From Pseudozyma flocculosa PF-1 (taxonomy: Eukaryota; Basidiomycota; Ustilaginomycetes; Ustilaginales; Ustilaginaceae): a DNA stretch of 64,000 nt. A model generated the notes under the pieces. That model was not told where the DNA came from. It did not search any database and saw nothing but the letters and a program-made list of their open reading frames with translations. Below are positions 33,101-42,863 of this stretch, piece after piece; positions within the stretch are counted from its first letter, which is position 1; each line of letters opens with the position of its first letter. The DNA is taken from the NCBI RefSeq assembly GCF_000417875.1, contig NW_006920877.1, positions 738,532 through 802,531 on the forward strand, read 5' to 3'. Both the position numbers and the translations under genes were made by a program.

Positions 33101-33789
33101 CGCAGCTGATCCAGCTGCTGGCCTTCGTCCGGGACTGGAACACGTCTACGCGCACGGCGGGTGTGGCGCAGACGGTGCTGCATGCGGTGCTGCGCTTCCA
33201 CGGCGCGTCGTCGCTCATTGAGGCATTTGACGCGTCGAGCCAGGCGCGGCGCGACGAGGCGGCGCAGCGGCTCGAGGACGTCGAGCTGGGTGTCGTCGAT
33301 CCGCACTCGAAGCGCGAGCGGGAGCGACAGCGTCGCGAAGCGGCGCTGCGCAAGAGCGGAAAGGGCGCCATAGATCTGGCTGGCCTGATTGATGGGCTGC
33401 TGCCGTACACGGAGCGACACTACAACCGCGCCGACCGCATGGCGATCGAGGCGAGCATGCTCGAGTTTACCCTCGGGTCCATGGACGCCATCCTCGGACC
33501 CATCGATGACGACGAGGAGGAGGAGGTGGAGAGGGGAGATGTCGACGAGCGAGGCGAGGTCGAGGACGTTGAGATGGCACCAGACGAGACCGTCGCTGCT
33601 GCGTTTGACGACGACGACGATGGCGAGGCAGCGGGCGGCGACGATACGTTTGGGCAAAAGCTCAAGACGCAGTCGAAGAAGAAGGACAAGCGGAGAAAGA
33701 AGGAGCAGCAGCAGCAAAGCAAGGGAAAGAAGGGGGCGGTGCAGCAGAGGCGGTACGAAGACGTGTCGGCCTCGGAAGATGACGACTAG
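30112..33789 (+). CDS. UTP13: U3 snoRNP protein Utp13 (TBL3), WD40 repeats
   Basis: Single exon, 1225 aa. Residues 1-50 are Gln/Ala-rich, then KTSFKKERAFEPFYTGG leads into the first propeller, as in Utp13/TBL3. About a dozen WD40 repeats follow to residue 845, many with clear GH...WD ends (SSDGIVKVWD, DGKIRLWD, SGSRDNSIIVWS, ASQDRTAKLWD, SGDKTIRLWG). The Utp13 C-terminal helical domain begins at NYLTLRDFRNAIALALEMGQP (about 869) and continues through ELSPEAQRDA and a HYNRADRMAIEASML segment. The tail is acidic, then Lys-rich, typical of nucleolar proteins. Utp13 belongs to the UTP-B (Pwp2) part of the SSU processome, which drives early 18S rRNA processing. An Arg/Gln insert and a Lys-rich insert enlarge loops between blades, making it longer than yeast Utp13 (817 aa). 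The ATG at 30112 directly precedes the family N-terminus. Confidence 0.93.
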   Translation: MADAVVLTPDQIKQLLAQQQQQQNGAGPSTSSAAISQAAAAPAAPATPAKHRIKTSFKKERAFEPFYTGGPIALTPDGQWLAATHDEEVVILDVNTGAVLHRIESDTEPVTALTISPSGSHLIVASRSLAIRTYSLPTFDLVRSTPKAHTAQVNVILVDPTSTLVATGSSDGIVKVWDIAGGYCTHVFRGHGGVVSGLCWNLPDPALEVDAQSAANAKSKAKANIATPAQRRIELFTGSVDGKIRLWDLAARTEATHRPVATLNGHASVVRGLAVTDDGTTLVSGSRDNSIIVWSLVDGRWRQRDTLAANEGVESAGFLARGASLSRPQGSPKGKQRQQPRQTLFFTGGSNGQVKLWDVVAGSIVCREPRSLTQQMALDEVAAGVRSRRTAGGDGGGDDDDAEETRAITAVHYLPATASLVSVHADQNIVVRSVASLSPALSTADGAAAALPPLTKTRQMVGFNDEIVDVALLSARGEASETHVALATNSRSIRVYTIDSEDHDVSLLYGHSDVVLCLDRSPDARWVASGAKDRTARIWAWVPQSRLPRAQGDAATAGEVAGESVERGQKTKKAKAASSDAKGDTGDADGDSTGGEWVCVAVCEGHAESVGAIAFARRAVSPGAIGAPFMITASQDRTAKLWDLSALSELLAPSSAAPITAPLRLKSLLTLKIHDKDINSLDIAPNNALLASGSQDRTAKIFAISYAPPSKSNGFTASASLKPLSTLKGHKRGVWSVRFSPVDLALATGSGDKTIRLWGLKDYTCVKIFEGHTNSVLKLQFCSAGMQLLSCAGDGLVKLWGVKEEDCVDTLDGHDEKVWSIAATRDESRIVSVGADSVVNFWLDTTEINESEKRRQREEEVLREQDFSNYLTLRDFRNAIALALEMGQPRRLLGLFTHVAASRPDGGDGATAGGLLLDSALQCGTAGNLAADPGSGNLDALARGGVLSLPSVGARGKKGSKNKGGVASELSPEAQRDAASVTGLAAVDEVLSSLTPSQLIQLLAFVRDWNTSTRTAGVAQTVLHAVLRFHGASSLIEAFDASSQARRDEAAQRLEDVELGVVDPHSKRERERQRREAALRKSGKGAIDLAGLIDGLLPYTERHYNRADRMAIEASMLEFTLGSMDAILGPIDDDEEEEVERGDVDERGEVEDVEMAPDETVAAAFDDDDDGEAAGGDDTFGQKLKTQSKKKDKRRKKEQQQQSKGKKGAVQQRRYEDVSASEDDD

Positions 33790-35630
33790 GCCGACAGGAA
33801 AAGATGTAGCGGTCGTTGCCATCGTCGGCAGGTTGCGGGACGGGCACATCATGTCATAGACATCCTATCGTATCCTTCTGCTCTGATCGCTTCTTTTGCG
33901 GTTGCGGTCGACCCCTTTGTGACCTGAGGGCGGCAACGTCGAGCCTGCCAGCGAAGGGACAGACGAGGCGTTGCATCTCTTCCCCTCGACACGGCATTTC
34001 ATCCCCCTTGACGGCACAGACACGGGGGCGCATGGAGCAACCGGTGACCGCCGAACCTCCGTCGTAGCGTCGTCTGATCAAACGATGGAAGTGCGACCGA
34101 GGTCCCGGGGCCAGCCAGCGGTGTAAAATACCGCGCCATCGGTCAGCCATGTTGTGCAGCTCGAAATAGCTCATCCTCCCTCGGCTATGCACCCTCCAGA
34201 ATCGGAAGCGAAGCACAGCAGATCCCGCGGCTTCGGCTTCGGCTTGAGCTTCCGGGGTGGCAGCGGGGATCTCTGACACCCCAGGCCTTGTCCACCAAGC
34301 CGAGGAGCGGCCTTGCCGTCGAAGCCTTTGTCGACGCCGTCGCCGTCGCTCTATTTGGCCCCATCCCATCTCGCCTACCCTCCCAAGAGAGCCTTTTTTT
34401 CTCGCTTCTTGCTACGGCAGCGAACACCTTCCCTGAAGTCGCTGCTTTGCCAGTCGCCGCCCGGCCAACTTGCTCTTCCGCTTCCAATCCGTACGTTGGT
34501 ACTCTGCCTACACACCTACATACCTGCCTGCACAGTCATAAGTCTGTACAGGCGTGCCTTCATCGGCTCAGGCCGCCCGAACGCAATCTATGTCAGCGCA
34601 CGGAAAAGGGCCATTCGTTCCGGCAATCTCATCGTCGATGGGAAGCCGACCCCGGAGCACAAGTCGCCGTTCGGGCTCCTCCTGGCCTTTGCTATCGGCG
34701 CTCCGTATACATGGGTTCGCCGCCACCTGGATCATTTCATCTCGCGGCGTAGCGTGGCGTGGCGACGTGCATCAGAGGGAGAGGCATCGCAGGTTTCTGG
34801 CGTGCAGCTGTGCATCCAAGGGCTGTTCTCCACGGCGTCGTGACACGCAGACAAGGCATATCGGCCAACTTCCAATTTGTCCTGCGCTCAATCCCCCGAC
34901 ATTATCTTCCGTCGCCAACGTCGCGGCGGGCCGCGACGCTGCGTGCTCCTTTCCTCGCCTCTCCTACGATTTCGAGGAAGATACCGGCAATCTTTACCGC
35001 TCTTCTTCGACGATCAACCGGAGCGTGGGGCCCCTCAGCAACCCTAGCTTCGTCACCATGCCCCGGCATCAGCTCGGGCCCTCCCTGGCCAGCGGGTTCA
35101 CACATCGATCCTCCGCCTCCGCGCTTCTCTTTGTGCTTTGGCGTGGCTCTACCGACCGCATCGCCGGTCGGGCATCTAGTTTCGCTTTCGCCCTTGCCGT
35201 TGCACAGCTTCGAGGCGTTGGCCCATCCAGCAGCGCCATGGACGTCGCCGGGCCACCACACAGAATTCCGGGGCAAGACTGCGCATCTTCACCACGACTA
35301 CGACGGCGGCGGCGGCGTAATTGTTCTCCTCCCTCCCCGTGCGGGAGCACGCCGACCGGTAACGTGTCGCAGCGCAGTACACGCTATCTCGCTCCGCAGC
35401 ATGCCCTCGTTCCATCCATGGGCGAACTCGTTGCGCTGCATGCCACCTTTGGCAACCTAGCATGGCTGGCGCCAAAGACGTATAAAGAATCGACGAAGTT
35501 GGCACGTCCTCCCCACTCCTCCCATCTCATCGGCTCTTGCGCTCGCCATTTTTCTTGCCCGCACGCCCAACCTTGACCCTTGTCCTTTGCCCGATCTCGC
35601 CGCTGCAAACGCCTTCGCCCTCCTCTCGCA
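33790..35630. other. 1.84-kb intergenic region between UTP13 and the GH43 gene
   Basis: I recognise no gene. Open frames such as 34554-35576 (+) change composition along their length and show no family motif. A pyrimidine-rich stretch directly upstream of 35631 (TTGACCCTTGTCCTTTGCCC) and a TATAAAGAA at about 35480 are plausible core-promoter elements for the secreted glycosidase. Confidence 0.45.
35479..35487 (+). promoter_or_regulatory. TATA-like element upstream of the GH43 gene
   Basis: TATAAAGAA lies about 150 nt before the ATG at 35631. It is the clearest TATA-type sequence before any gene in the window. Its function is inferred from position. Confidence 0.35.
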
Positions 35631-36710
35631 ATGCTGCTCAGGCCGCTCGTCTCGCTGGCGCTTCTGGCGTCGACCGCCCTGGCTGTTCCGCTCGAGGCGC
35701 GCCAGACGGCCACCAACGGCACAAAGGTGGGCTATCTCTTCACGTCGTTCCCCGTCGACGACGAGGCTATCTACATGCACCTCTCGGACGGCAACAAGGT
35801 CGTCAGCGGATGGAAGCGTCTATCGCGCGACGGCACCGCAAGCACCGAGGCCATCCTCCGCTCGACGGTGGGAACGAGGGGCGTGCGCGACAGCTTCATT
35901 GTCCCCTCGCAGGACGGCACAAAGTGGTGGATGACGGCGACCGACCTCAACGGCAACGCATTCGGCAACGACTTCAACGCCGCCAGCCGCAACGGGTCGC
36001 GCTCCATGGTCATCTGGGAGTCGAACGACCTGGCCAACTGGACCGGCCCGCGCCTAACGCCGCCCCTCGTCGACGAATCGGCGGGCAACGCATGGGCGCC
36101 CGAAGCCAACTGGGACCCGCTCGTGGGCGCCTACGTCGTCGTGTTTGCCTCGCGCTTCTTTGACCAGGCGACCGATCCGGGCCACCTGGCCGACCCCATC
36201 CCGCCCAACCGCCTCATGTACGTCACCACGACCGACTTTGTCAGCTTCAGCGCCGCCCGTCGCTACATCGACGTCGACTACCCTGTCATCGACGCCACCT
36301 TTATCCGCAACGAGGCCAAGGGCTCCAACGCCTGGGTGCGCTTCGTAAAGGACGAGCGCGACTACCGCATCTACCAGGAGGAATCCACCACGGGCCTACT
36401 TGGGACGTGGACGCGCGTGGGCGACGCTCCCCTCTCGGACCGCATCACGTTCGCGTCGCAGTACTCGAACAACGAGGGCCCGCTCTGCTTCCGCGACAAT
36501 ATCGATCCCTCCCTCTTTCACCTCTGGATCGACGAAAACACCCAGAACAGGTACATCCCCGCCAGCGCGCGCACCCTCGACGACATGAAGGCCTGGCAGG
36601 CCGACGACCTCGCGGCCTTTCCACAGCGCGTCAAGCACGGAAAGGTGCTTGCCCTCAACCAGGAGCAGTACGACGCCATCGCCGCAAAGTACCCCGTCGT
36701 CAAGGCCTAA
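35631..36710 (+). CDS. Secreted glycoside hydrolase, GH43-like (arabinofuranosidase type)
   Basis: Intronless, 359 aa. MLLRPLVSLALLASTALA is a signal peptide, followed by VPLEARQ. The five-bladed propeller pattern of the GH43 family is visible: GYLFTSFPVDDEAIYMHLSDG at the start, TRGVRDSFIVPSQDGTKWWMTATDL (Asp87, the pKa-modulating Asp position), NAWAPEANWDP (Glu148), RLMYVTTTDFVSF, PVIDATFI and SNNEGPLCF (Glu272). The base Asp is probably in PVDDEA (43-44). Which of Glu148 and Glu272 is the general acid needs a structure alignment. Members remove arabinose or xylose from plant cell-wall polymers outside the cell. That fits a plant-associated fungus but does not prove it. The in-frame TTG at 35580 was not used because the signal peptide starts at the ATG at 35631. 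Confidence 0.85.
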   Translation: MLLRPLVSLALLASTALAVPLEARQTATNGTKVGYLFTSFPVDDEAIYMHLSDGNKVVSGWKRLSRDGTASTEAILRSTVGTRGVRDSFIVPSQDGTKWWMTATDLNGNAFGNDFNAASRNGSRSMVIWESNDLANWTGPRLTPPLVDESAGNAWAPEANWDPLVGAYVVVFASRFFDQATDPGHLADPIPPNRLMYVTTTDFVSFSAARRYIDVDYPVIDATFIRNEAKGSNAWVRFVKDERDYRIYQEESTTGLLGTWTRVGDAPLSDRITFASQYSNNEGPLCFRDNIDPSLFHLWIDENTQNRYIPASARTLDDMKAWQADDLAAFPQRVKHGKVLALNQEQYDAIAAKYPVVKA

Positions 36711-37784
36711 AGCGGGTGTGGGCGGGGAGGCCAAATAGGGTCCGGGCCTGTCCCAGGGCGATGGAACTCGCGGTGACCCTAACCTGTCTGGCCGACCGCT
36801 GCGTGGGTGAAACGAGAAGCGGGCGGGCGAAGGAGCACTGCCGTGCCCTGCTCCGCCGTCGAGCTCCTACATGGCGATGTGGGCACCCTGCGACGAGGCA
36901 GGGATGGTGTGGACTCAGCGGAATCCGCGTCACCGCCGCGCGCGAAAGGGCAACGAGCGCAGTCCATGCTGTTGACGGCGAAACTTTCATGTAAAGTGGC
37001 GCAGCCGTCTACCTCGTTCGTTTGTCGCCTCGATCCGGAACTCCTTCCGTCGCTTCGTGAATGCGCGACGCTTTTTCCTAATTCTCTCGTCTTTTTGCAG
37101 TCGGAGGTTGGAAAGAGATGATGATGATGGTGGTGGTAGGAACGAACCCTGGATTCAGGAGGGGAGCCGTGTAAAATAGGCACCTGACACTGCACTGCTG
37201 GAGCGGCGGAATCGACAGACACCTTTATCGCCTAGACGATTCGGACAGACCAGGACGGAGACGAAGCAGTCGAGAGGGTCGGCGCGCACATGCCGACGGG
37301 CAAAGGCGTAGAAACACCTGCAAGGCTTGCGCGCCGTGGAGCGTGGGTTTGCGGGCACTCTATGACACATTCGTGCGCGGTTTGACGGGGGGCCGAGAGG
37401 CCAAGCAGGCAAGACCGGGGCGCGGAGCAGGCATCAAGGCCGCCAAGCGAGCCAGCGTAGTCGAGGGTGGTGGCTGGGGTCTGGCGGCGGCAAGCTGCCA
37501 GAGCGCTGCTGTGGAGCGGGGCGACCACAGCGCTGAACGAGAATCGGCCGACATCTTGACGGATGGGTTTTGCCGCTGCAAATCCACGAGGGCCTGCTCG
37601 TATCTCCATCGCAACGTCGATGGCTGCGCAGGCCTCCTTCCAGTCTACATCAGAATCCTCGTTCTCCAAAGATTGAGGCACGGCGACAACCCGATTCGAT
37701 CTGGGCTGGGACTCTGCACGTTGCATTCGGCCAGCGTTTCTATGTACACAGCATCCGGCCACCGCCACGCCCTGATCGAGGGTT
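36711..37784. other. Convergent region between GH43 and ARPC4 genes
   Basis: 1.07 kb with no recognised gene. It includes a GATGATGATGATGG microsatellite at about 37116. The open frames on both strands are short and unlike known proteins. Confidence 0.45.
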
Positions 37785-39021
37785 TCAGGTGAACTGAGTC
37801 GCACGTCGCAAGGAAGAGGAAAAGCCACATGGCGTAGAGTCAGTCGCCGACGTCGTCATCGCCATGATGATGGCGCCTTCATGACCCTCCGGGCACGCGG
37901 CTTCCACTCACCGTGCTCAGGTAGGACTCGGCGACGATGCGCGCCCGCGCGTTGAGGCTGAGCTTCATCTCGCTGATCTCCTTGTCCACCTCTTCCATGA
38001 ACCTGGCGAGCAAGCAAACGTGGGGACGATGGCGGGATCCGCGTTAGTCGGCTAGTCCCAGGGCCGCCCCGGCGGAGCGCGCCGATCCCTCCCGCTCTAG
38101 CGCCCGACTCACTGGATGATAAAGTCGACCAGCTTGTGCTTGAGCATCGTCTCGGAGTGGAAGTTGGTGATGAGGAACGAAATGTCGTAGCCCTGTGGTC
38201 CGCCGAGTCAGCCCGGTCGAGGCAGGGAAGGGGACGCACAGGAGGCACAGGCGAGGCACCGACGGCCGTGATTAGCAACACCATCATCGCCACTGCTGCG
38301 TCGCTGCGCGCGCTGCGCCTGCACTCACGGGCACCGGTTTCCTCCGGAGGATGACGAAGCTCTCTGCGCGCTGCATGAGGAAGCGGGTGAACTTGTGGCA
38401 CAGCAGCCGCTCGATTTCGTCGGCCTGCTTGATGTGGATGCTGACGCGGATGCTGTTGACGGATGGCTCGATGAGCACCTTTTCGTTTTCATTTCGGCTG
38501 ATGGTGAGCGGGTTGAGCAGCACCTCTTTCGACGTTCTCGCCTCGACCTCGGGCTCTGCGGGCCGGGCGGACGGCGAAGGCGGGGGGCAAACGGCGGCGC
38601 CGTCGAAGTCAGCAGGTGCGCAGCGGTCGGTTGTCGGCGGCACCGGCCCTCGTCATGATCATGGACAAGCCCATGGTGGGCCGTACTCACTGTTGTGACG
38701 CTCAACGACCTGCGTCGGGTTCGAGGCACGGACGGGGCAAGGCAGATCTCATCGTGGTCAGTGCTCGCCGCGGTGATGGATGCAGCGGCACCAGTTTGGC
38801 GCTTGCTTGCGGCGCGACTCACCTGGGAGCTGAAGTTTTCGAGCGTCATGGCGGCCGTCAGGGTGGACCTGACACAGCTGAGGTAGGGTCTGAGGGTGTT
38901 GGACTGGTGGAGGAGGGGAACAACAGAGAGGGTCGGGCGGACAGCGTGTCAGCAAATTTGGTTGTGTGCAGCTAGCTGCGCCTTGCAGCTGGGCGCGCTT
39001 GCTGTTGCTGTCCCTCACCAT
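37785..39021 (-). CDS. ARC19: Arp2/3 complex subunit 4 (ARPC4, 20-kDa)
   Basis: Seven exons: 39021-39019, 38903-38823, 38709-38691, 38555-38329, 38192-38113, 38002-37912 and 37793-37785. Introns are 115, 113, 135, 136, 110 and 118 nt. They total 510 nt, or 169 aa, one residue longer than human ARPC4. The spliced protein reads [84 protein letters not shown] and [20 protein letters not shown] in family order. Exon 1 is only the start codon, and the last exon is two codons plus the stop (FT). ARPC4 binds ARPC2 in the core of the complex that nucleates branched actin, used for endocytic patches. If the last intron were retained, the protein would end in a different 11-residue tail after LST. The upstream neighbour CHD1 is divergent. 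Confidence 0.93.
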
Positions 39022-39523
39022 GTTTGCAAAAGGATGGGGTGTGTTGCAAGGGGACAGAAGTCTGGGATGGCGATCCTTGGAGGGTAGAGGACTGCGAGCC
39101 GGCGTGAAGGACTTGCGGGTCGCGGCTGAGCCTTGAAGCGTGAGAATGGAGCGCGCGCGGGTTGGGATTTCAGACTTTGACGGCGCTTGATCGAAGGCCG
39201 GTGCTCAGCTGGGCAAGGAGGCTGCGGATGGGGCGGAAGCTGGTGGAGCGGGAGGCGATGCGATGGTGGGGGGGATGAGGCGGCGAGCGTGTGGAGAGGC
39301 AGGCTAGGCCAAGGCAGCCCAGGCAGCTACGCCGACCACAGGCGGGCGGCGAGGCGGGCGGCGATCCGGGCCCCGCCATCTCGCCTGCCTCCTGGCCTGG
39401 CCTGAGGCCTGGCCCGACCGGCCTCTGGCAAGTCTGCTGGCCAGTGCGCGCTCCGTGCGAGAAAAGCGGGTCAGGTCCGTCGAAGCAGGAAGCAGGGGCG
39501 AGGCCGGCGCAGGGTAGGGGCCT

Positions 39524-39553
<30 letters not shown>
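39524..39553. repeat. (GGCA)n microsatellite
   Basis: Seven to eight CAGG/GGCA units within the ARPC4-CHD1 intergenic region. Similar arrays occur at 11245-11280 and 60270-60305. Confidence 0.85.
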
Positions 39554-39554
<1 letters not shown>

Positions 39555-40377
39555 ATGGGCCCACCGCCCTCTGGACCTCTCTCGCCTGCTCTCTTTTGGC
39601 TGCCCCGGCCGCCCAGCTGTGTGTGGCCCGCTCGCCCGCCTTCGCACGCAGACCCGCGGATCCCTTATAACCCCAGCCCTCGCCTCCAACTTTTCCCCTT
39701 TCCCGTCCACCACCACCACCGCCAGTTCCCTCGGCACGCTTCTCGCCAGGCGACTCCTCGCACCAAGCCATCGAATCAATCGTTCTACAACGGTCCTAGG
39801 GCTCGGTGCTGCTCATCGACCACCAGGCCAACCCGCTCGCCGGGCGTTCCGGCCCAATCTGAATTTCACTCACCACCACCGCCACCACCGCCACCACCGC
39901 CAACGAGCCTCGGCTCCATTGCACCACCCTCTGGAGCGTCTCCTCATCTGCCCCGATCCGACCTGCACGCCCGGCTTGCGCGCCACCCGGTGCCCTACGG
40001 CCGACTGGATCGCCTTTCCTCCCGATTCCAAGATCGCCCTGCCGATTGCAGACAGGCGCGAGGGTATTCAGGCCGGTCGACGTCAGCGTCATACCAGTCG
40101 AGCCGCCGCCGCCACGGCCACCGCCGACGGCTCTCGCCGCCATCAGTGATACAGCATCGCCGCCGTAGTCGACACACGGGCTCTTCGCCATCGGGCCAGC
40201 ACCTAGGCCACCATCTCTGTGTGACCCATCATCGTCGTCAACCGCCAACCCGCCGCCTTCATCGCCGACTCCATCGACACCTCAGCTCGCCATCAGCTTC
40301 ACGCTACCTTGCCACTCCAACCTATCGCAGTGTTTGTCGTCCTCGTCGACGTCTTCTTCTCCAGCGGTATTGCAGCC

Positions 40378-40542
40378 ATGCTGTCATTGCAATCAAACTT
40401 CCTCCTCGCCATTCTTTTCGTTCTGTGCTCGCCTCCCTCTGCCGGGGCCACCGTGATTCGTGTTTGCACCTTCGACGCCATTCCAGGTTCTGTTGCGATC
40501 GATGTTGGGTCGCACTGGACGACACCTTGGGGCTTTGGGTAA
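40378..40542 (+). CDS. Possible small secreted peptide, 54 aa
   Basis: An ATG-initiated ORF begins with a signal-peptide-like segment (LQSNFLLAILFVLCSPPSAGA), followed by a short mature part ending SHWTTPWGFG. Only one Cys is expected in the mature part. Nothing similar is known to me, and an ORF of this size can occur by chance. The neighbouring DNA is low complexity, so the gene status is uncertain. Confidence 0.15.
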   Translation: MLSLQSNFLLAILFVLCSPPSAGATVIRVCTFDAIPGSVAIDVGSHWTTPWGFG

Positions 40543-42863
40543 CGCACTCGCTGTCTTTACGGGGTACGACGGGCACTTGACGAGTCAAGGCTGTTGGGAC
40601 TTTGTTCGGCCATCGCCGCCACGGCCGTTGTCGGTTGCCGCCCCAGTTCATCGACTGGCTGTCGTCGATGCTGTCGCTCCTGTCGCCGTCGTCGTCGCCG
40701 TCGACTGCGTTGACGCTGCGGCTTGTCATCGGCGATCTCTCGGTGCGATTGTGCATTGATCGAGGTTGAGGTCGTCGTGGTCGTTGTCGTCGTCGCTTTC
40801 CCCGATGCTATCTGCCCTGGCCCCCTTCCCGATATCGACGCCAAGGAGGGTCGGCGGTGATCCGATCCCTTGCGGCACCGTCGGGTCCATCCGGCTGTAC
40901 CGCGGATCGATCCGATTGGCCTGATGGTCGACGGGATGCCAGCACACCACCACCCTGTGGGTGATGCGCAGAGGATGGCCGGCCCAGCCTTCGTCGTTGT
41001 CGAAGACGAAGGCGGGACGGACGCACGGCCACGGCCACCCGCCCGCCATCAGCTCGTTTGCTGGCCGCCATGGACCCGCCGCGACCGGCCGAGCGACTAG
41101 CTCTTCCTTCATCGTCTCTCTCCTGTTTGTCTGAGGACTTCGGTGGGTGACCAAGGTCGGCGCGATCGCTTGTCTGGCACCATGCATGAGACAGGTTGGC
41201 AGGCAGGCCGGCGGACAGACAGTAGTTCAGTCAGGCGGGACTCGTCGCTCGGCGTGGGCTATAGGTGGCTGTCGGCGTTGGTGCTGGCATTGGTCGGTGC
41301 CGCTGCTGCTGGGGCTGATTGATCGCGACCGGAGCCGTCTGACCCTCTGGCCAGGCCGGGCTGGCGGCGCTCGTTGTGACTCTTTGCCTCTCTCCCCCTC
41401 CCTGTCTTTTGAGTTGGCTGGCCGCCATCTGGGCGCGGCCAAATTCCGCCTGGCGGCCGGCAGGCTGGCGTGACCCTGAGTCCATCATGACGGCGGCCGC
41501 GGCGGCGGCGGCGACGACGACGAGGGCGGCCTTGGCCAGCCAGACGGACTCGTGAGGCAAGGCCAGGCAGGCCCGACTTTGGAAAAAAAACCGGGGCACC
41601 TGCACTCAGGCCCTCGGGCTCGCGCCCGCCCCTCTGTGGGTGCAGGCAGAGGTGGCTGGTTGTCGTCGTCGCCGCCCGCCGTTGGTGGAGCGGGCAGCGA
41701 GCGAGGCGGCGACGGCGAGCAAAAGAGGGAGGTGCGGACAGCAGCGCTTGCAAAAAGCACAGCCGGGCAGAGAGGAGACCAGAGCCCAGCGTGGTGAGCC
41801 CCACCCGGCCTGCCTGCCTGACCTGGCCTGGCCTGGCTACGCAGCGCCAACGTCGATGACCAACGAGACGAGCAGAGCGCCCTCTAAGCGTTCGCCTCGC
41901 CCTGCCAGACAGACCAGACCACCCACGGCAGGCACGCACGCACGCTCCCGTCACCATCCCCTGCCTCTCTGCCCACCCGCTCCCCACCACCCTGCCACTA
42001 CTGACACCACCACCAACACTACCACTTCCTACCGCCGCCATCACCACCACTCCCTTCTCGTTCTCCTCCTCCCCCTGCTTTCACAGCGCGCAAGGGCTTG
42101 ACAACGGCAGCGAAGCCACCCGCCGCCGTCGTCGTCACCAGCACCATCGCCGTCCTTAGCCCTGCCGCTGCTGTCGCTGCTCTGCTCCCAGACCCGTAGC
42201 CTAAAGCCATCGCTGTTAGCTCGCGGCATCTTCCCCATCAACCTCCTCATCCCCATCCTCATCCTCAATTCCCAACTTAAAACCCCATCCTCGCTCCTGC
42301 CGCGCTCCTCCGCCTCTCGCTCGGCGCTGGATCCATAGCGAGCCCTCTCCCTCTCCACGCTCTTCTTCCTCGGGGAAAAGCGTCACCGCCTCGCCATCGC
42401 ATGCACCAGCTCATCGCAAACAACCCTTCGCGGCGCTACTAGCTCCTCTAGCTCCCTCTCTTGGCCCTCCATCGCCCGTCTCTACCTCTCCAACCTCCCG
42501 GCGTTGACCTGCATCACGAGGTTTGGCGGTCGCAGCCCGGTGCAGCACATCATCGACCCCATCCCACTGCCGTCCCTGCCCGCCTCGCAAGCACCCGGCA
42601 GAGCTGCTGCAACCATTCATAGCGCCCCGTCTTGGCCCCAGTGACTCCGCTCAGATTCCCCACCTGCACCCAAGCGGCACTGGCACTGCAAGAGAGGCCT
42701 CCTCTGTCTGCGGCCTCCGCTCCCGGCCGAACGCCAGTCGCATCATAGGCAAGCCCGAGCCTGAGCCACCGCTCTCTCTTTGCCCACCACAGACGAAGGC
42801 GGCGACGCCGACGAGGAGCAAACCGCCATCGCAGTCGCTGCAGAGTATCCCCATCTCGACGCC

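Larger units (their letters stand above)
39022..42863. other. 3.84-kb divergent region between ARPC4 and CHD1
   Basis: No conserved gene was recognised on either strand, although it is the longest non-repeat gap in the window. It has a (GGCA)n array (39524-39553), CACCACCGC-rich stretches (39702-39720 and 39872-39903) and a pyrimidine-rich last 450 nt that probably includes the CHD1 5' UTR. Plus-strand frames such as 39291-40580 are driven by Arg/Pro/Ser composition. One small signal-peptide-like ORF is listed separately. Confidence 0.45.

Noticed and set aside
34554..35576. 340-codon plus-strand frame before the GH43 gene
   Set aside because: No family motif is present, it starts at TTG, and it runs into the likely promoter and TATA-like element of the GH43 gene.
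39291..40580. 429-codon plus-strand frame in the ARPC4-CHD1 gap
   Set aside because: Composition drifts with local simple repeats, it has no domain and it begins far from any promoter-like context.
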